From contig JANXWY010000035.1 in NCBI GenBank assembly GCA_025350905.1, positions 1 through 35,109 on the forward strand: 35,109 bases of DNA. Reading direction: 5' to 3'. The notes below the pieces were generated by a model. That model made no database searches and was not told the origin of the DNA. It was given only the letters and a program-made list of their open reading frames with translations. This document shows, in pieces, positions 32,742 through 35,109 of this stretch. This stretch comes from Verrucomicrobiota bacterium (GTDB lineage Bacteria; Verrucomicrobiota; Verrucomicrobiia; Limisphaerales; JADLHS01). Every line of letters starts with the position of its first letter. The first letter of the stretch is position 1. The translations under genes and the position numbers were made by a program.

Positions 32742-35109
32742 GTGAGCGAACGCGATCCGAAATCCGAAGAGACGATCTTTTCGACTGCGCTACACTGTGC
32801 GCCCGCCGAGCTGGCTTCCTACCTTGACGAGGCCTGTGCCGGACAACCCGCGTTGCGTCAACGGATCGAGGAACTCCTCCAAGCGCAGCCCCAGCTCGCG
32901 GAATTCATGGAGCACCCAGCTAACGTCGACATGCCGGGCGCGCCGGAATCAATCCGGCTGACCGTCCCGCCCGAAGAACGGCCTGGAACCCGGATTGGCC
33001 GCTACAAGCTGCTCCAGAAGCTCGGCGAAGGGGGCTGTGGCGTGGTGTATATGGCTGAGCAGGAAGTACCGGTCCGCCGACGGGTGGCGCTCAAAGTCAT
33101 CAAGCTCGGCATGGACACCAAATCCGTCATTGCGCGCTTCGAGGCGGAGCGCCAGGCGCTGGCGCTGATGGATCATCCGAACATTGCCAAGGTCCTGGAT
33201 GGCGGCGCGACGGAGACGGGCCGGCCCTACTTTGTCATGGAACTGGTTCGGGGTACCAAAATCACCGAGTTCTGCGACCAGAATCGACTTCCCACACGTG
33301 AACGGCTCGTTCTCTTCCTTCAAGTCTGCCAGGCGGTTCAACACGCCCATCAAAAAGGCATCATCCACCGGGACCTAAAGCCATCGAACATCCTGGTAAC
33401 CATCCATGATCCCTGCGCACCGGGACTGCCCATGATCATTGATTTCGGGATCGCCAAGGCGACGCAGGGACGGCTCACCGACCAGACGGTGTTCACCGCG
33501 TTCGAACAGTTTCTCGGCACGCCCGCCTACATGAGCCCCGAGCAGGCGATGATGACCGCCCTCGACATCGACACGCGCAGCGACATCTATTCGCTGGGGG
33601 TGCTGCTCTATGAATTGCTCACGGGCCACACGCCCTTCGACGCGAAGGATCTCCTCGCGGCCGGCTTTGAGGCTATGCGTCGCACGATCCGGGAGAAAGA
33701 ACCGTTCCGCCCTTCCACGCGCCTGAGCACGATGCTGGCGGCCGAACAAACCACCACCGCCAGCCTGCGCCAGACGGAGCCGCCGAAATTGGTTCACCTG
33801 GTGCGCGGCGATCTGGACTGGATCGTGATGAAGTGTCTGGAGAAAGATCGCACGCGGCGCTACGACACGGCGAACGGTCTGGCCATGGACATCCAGCGCC
33901 ATCTCTCGCATGAGCCGGTTGGGGCGCGGCCACCGAGTCAGCTCTACAAACTTCAGAAATTCGCTCGACGAAACAAACTGATTTTTGGGGCCGGTACCGC
34001 CGTCGTCGCCTCTCTGGCGGTTGGACTGACCATTGCCACGATGATGTTTTGGCGCGAAAAACGCGAACGTGACCGGGCCGTCAAAGCCGAGCGCTCCGAG
34101 CAACAGGCTTTGGCGACAGTCGAAAGCGCACGCGCACGGTCAGAGCGCGGCCGCTTGGAGGAGCAAAGACGAGCCTACGCGAGCGACATGAAAATCACGC
34201 AACAGGTCCTGGAACGATTCGATCTGGAGCATGCGCTGGCCATCCTCAATCAATACATCCCGAAACCGGGAGATACGAACGATCTGCGCGATTTCGTGTG
34301 GCGGTATGAGTGGCAACTTTGTCAGGGAGATCCGCACGATATTCTGCCTCAAGCTGTGGACCTTCCCTGGTCGATGGCGATCTCACCCGATGGCCAATAC
34401 CTCGCCTTGGGCAGCACTTCAGGAATCGAGGGGAACGTGGTGGTCTGGCGAATCGCAACCAAGTCGATTGTTGCGCACCTCGAGCGCGATCCTTCCGCTG
34501 AGGGTGACGTTTCCGGCGCTGGCTTCACGCGCGACGGCAAAATGCTGGTCACCGCTTGTCACCGGAGGGTGAAGTTTTTTGATACGGCGACGTGGGCGGA
34601 ACGCCCGGAGCTGACCATCACGAATGTTTCCGGTCCGATTGACATTCGCGGTGACACGCTGGTGACAATGGCGCCGGGCTACTGGGGTCTTGGCAGAATT
34701 TGGAAGCAGCTCAAAATTTGGAATCTTCAAACGCGCACCTCACAAACGCTCACCAACGTGGACGGCCCACCTACCCTGGCCCCCGATGGCAAGCGGGTGG
34801 TGCTCAACTCGCCCGAAGGACTTAAGGTGTGGCGCACCGATCAACTCGAGGTGGCTCCCCTGTTTCTGGCGGGGTCCTCGAACCTGCTGAACTTTGGAAG
34901 CGGTTACCAGGGGCTGTACCGGTGTCTTGCATTCTCCCCGGATGGGACGAAAATTGCCACGGTCGGGAACCTGGATAGCCAGCGAAGTGAAATCCCAATC
35001 ATCGTGTGGGATGCAATGACTGGGGCCCGGCTGGACGGCGGCAAATTAGTTGGTCACCAAGCCAAGATCCATGGCGTCGCCTGGTCGCCGGATAGTCGTT
35101 CGATTGCGA
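32742..35109 (+). CDS. Ser/Thr protein kinase with WD40 repeats, 3' end outside window
   Basis: The frame from GTG at 32742 stays open to the end of the window (789 codons), so the gene is partial. Residues 1-85 are an acidic helical lead-in. The Hanks-type kinase domain follows with the Gly loop LGEGGCGVVY (from about 94), VALKVIK, the catalytic loop HRDLKPSN (H209, D211), IDFGIAKA, and the APE-type site YMSPEQA. A single membrane helix lies at about 413-436 (LIFGAGTAVVASLAVGLTIA), then a charged coiled-coil-like stretch, then WD40-type repeats from about residue 540 (SMAISPDGQYLALGS; FSPDGTKIATVG; VAWSPDSRS). The kinase should be cytoplasmic, with the repeats on the other side of the inner membrane. 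This architecture is common in Planctomycetes and Verrucomicrobia; the targets are unknown. Confidence 0.94.
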   Translation, partial: MSERDPKSEETIFSTALHCAPAELASYLDEACAGQPALRQRIEELLQAQPQLAEFMEHPANVDMPGAPESIRLTVPPEERPGTRIGRYKLLQKLGEGGCGVVYMAEQEVPVRRRVALKVIKLGMDTKSVIARFEAERQALALMDHPNIAKVLDGGATETGRPYFVMELVRGTKITEFCDQNRLPTRERLVLFLQVCQAVQHAHQKGIIHRDLKPSNILVTIHDPCAPGLPMIIDFGIAKATQGRLTDQTVFTAFEQFLGTPAYMSPEQAMMTALDIDTRSDIYSLGVLLYELLTGHTPFDAKDLLAAGFEAMRRTIREKEPFRPSTRLSTMLAAEQTTTASLRQTEPPKLVHLVRGDLDWIVMKCLEKDRTRRYDTANGLAMDIQRHLSHEPVGARPPSQLYKLQKFARRNKLIFGAGTAVVASLAVGLTIATMMFWREKRERDRAVKAERSEQQALATVESARARSERGRLEEQRRAYASDMKITQQVLERFDLEHALAILNQYIPKPGDTNDLRDFVWRYEWQLCQGDPHDILPQAVDLPWSMAISPDGQYLALGSTSGIEGNVVVWRIATKSIVAHLERDPSAEGDVSGAGFTRDGKMLVTACHRRVKFFDTATWAERPELTITNVSGPIDIRGDTLVTMAPGYWGLGRIWKQLKIWNLQTRTSQTLTNVDGPPTLAPDGKRVVLNSPEGLKVWRTDQLEVAPLFLAGSSNLLNFGSGYQGLYRCLAFSPDGTKIATVGNLDSQRSEIPIIVWDAMTGARLDGGKLVGHQAKIHGVAWSPDSRSIA

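Overview
The window is GC-rich chromosomal DNA of a Gram-negative bacterium. Gene content points to the PVC superphylum, most likely Verrucomicrobiota of the Pedosphaera/Limisphaera kind. The pointers are a DUF1592-type (Planctomycete/Verrucomicrobial) cytochrome protein paired with a DUF1552 protein, a beta-propeller/c-type cytochrome protein of PVC type, a fused LpxC-FabZ, a Ser/Thr kinase with WD40 repeats, and very large Ig/beta-helix surface proteins. This placement is inference from gene families; no rRNA or other phylogenetic marker is present. I found no tRNA, rRNA, CRISPR array, insertion sequence or prophage.

Layout. 1-1202: a gluconate-dehydrogenase-like small subunit and a GMC oxidoreductase reduced to its last ~90 residues. 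1213-4033: an EamA transporter (-) divergent from aroB (+), then an unrecognised 197-residue protein. 4107-6954: a lipid A operon (lpxC/fabZ, lpxA, rsmI) on the minus strand. 7118-8158: a xylose isomerase. 8443-16981: seven minus-strand genes in one run. These are two related small proteins (one with a Tat-like signal), three phage-tail-collar (MdpB-like) proteins, a GNAT acetyltransferase, and a 1788-residue surface protein whose start codon overlaps the acetyltransferase stop. 17099-21693: an exported FAD oxidoreductase divergent from an 871-residue propeller/cytochrome protein. 21882-22814: a lytic transglycosylase. 23028-28653: the DUF1592/DUF1552 pair. 28881-30368: a short-chain dehydrogenase and a histidine-phosphatase-like protein. 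30623-32320: gamma-glutamyltransferase. 32742-35109: the kinase, running off the window end.

The best candidate for an undescribed system is the 8443-16981 cluster. Tight spacing and a four-base stop/start overlap make it look like one transcription unit. It combines three non-identical collar-fold proteins with a giant beta-helix/metalloprotease-like/Ig surface protein, and there are no other phage genes. I read it as a domesticated fibre-like or surface-exposed apparatus; its function is unknown.

Other notable signals are: promoter-like elements placed exactly at GTG start codons (aroB, lpxC), suggesting leaderless mRNAs; a 26-bp inverted repeat embedded in frame inside the DUF1592 gene; a second, unrelated palindromic repeat pair just upstream of that gene; and the abrupt truncation of the GMC gene next to the EamA stop codon.
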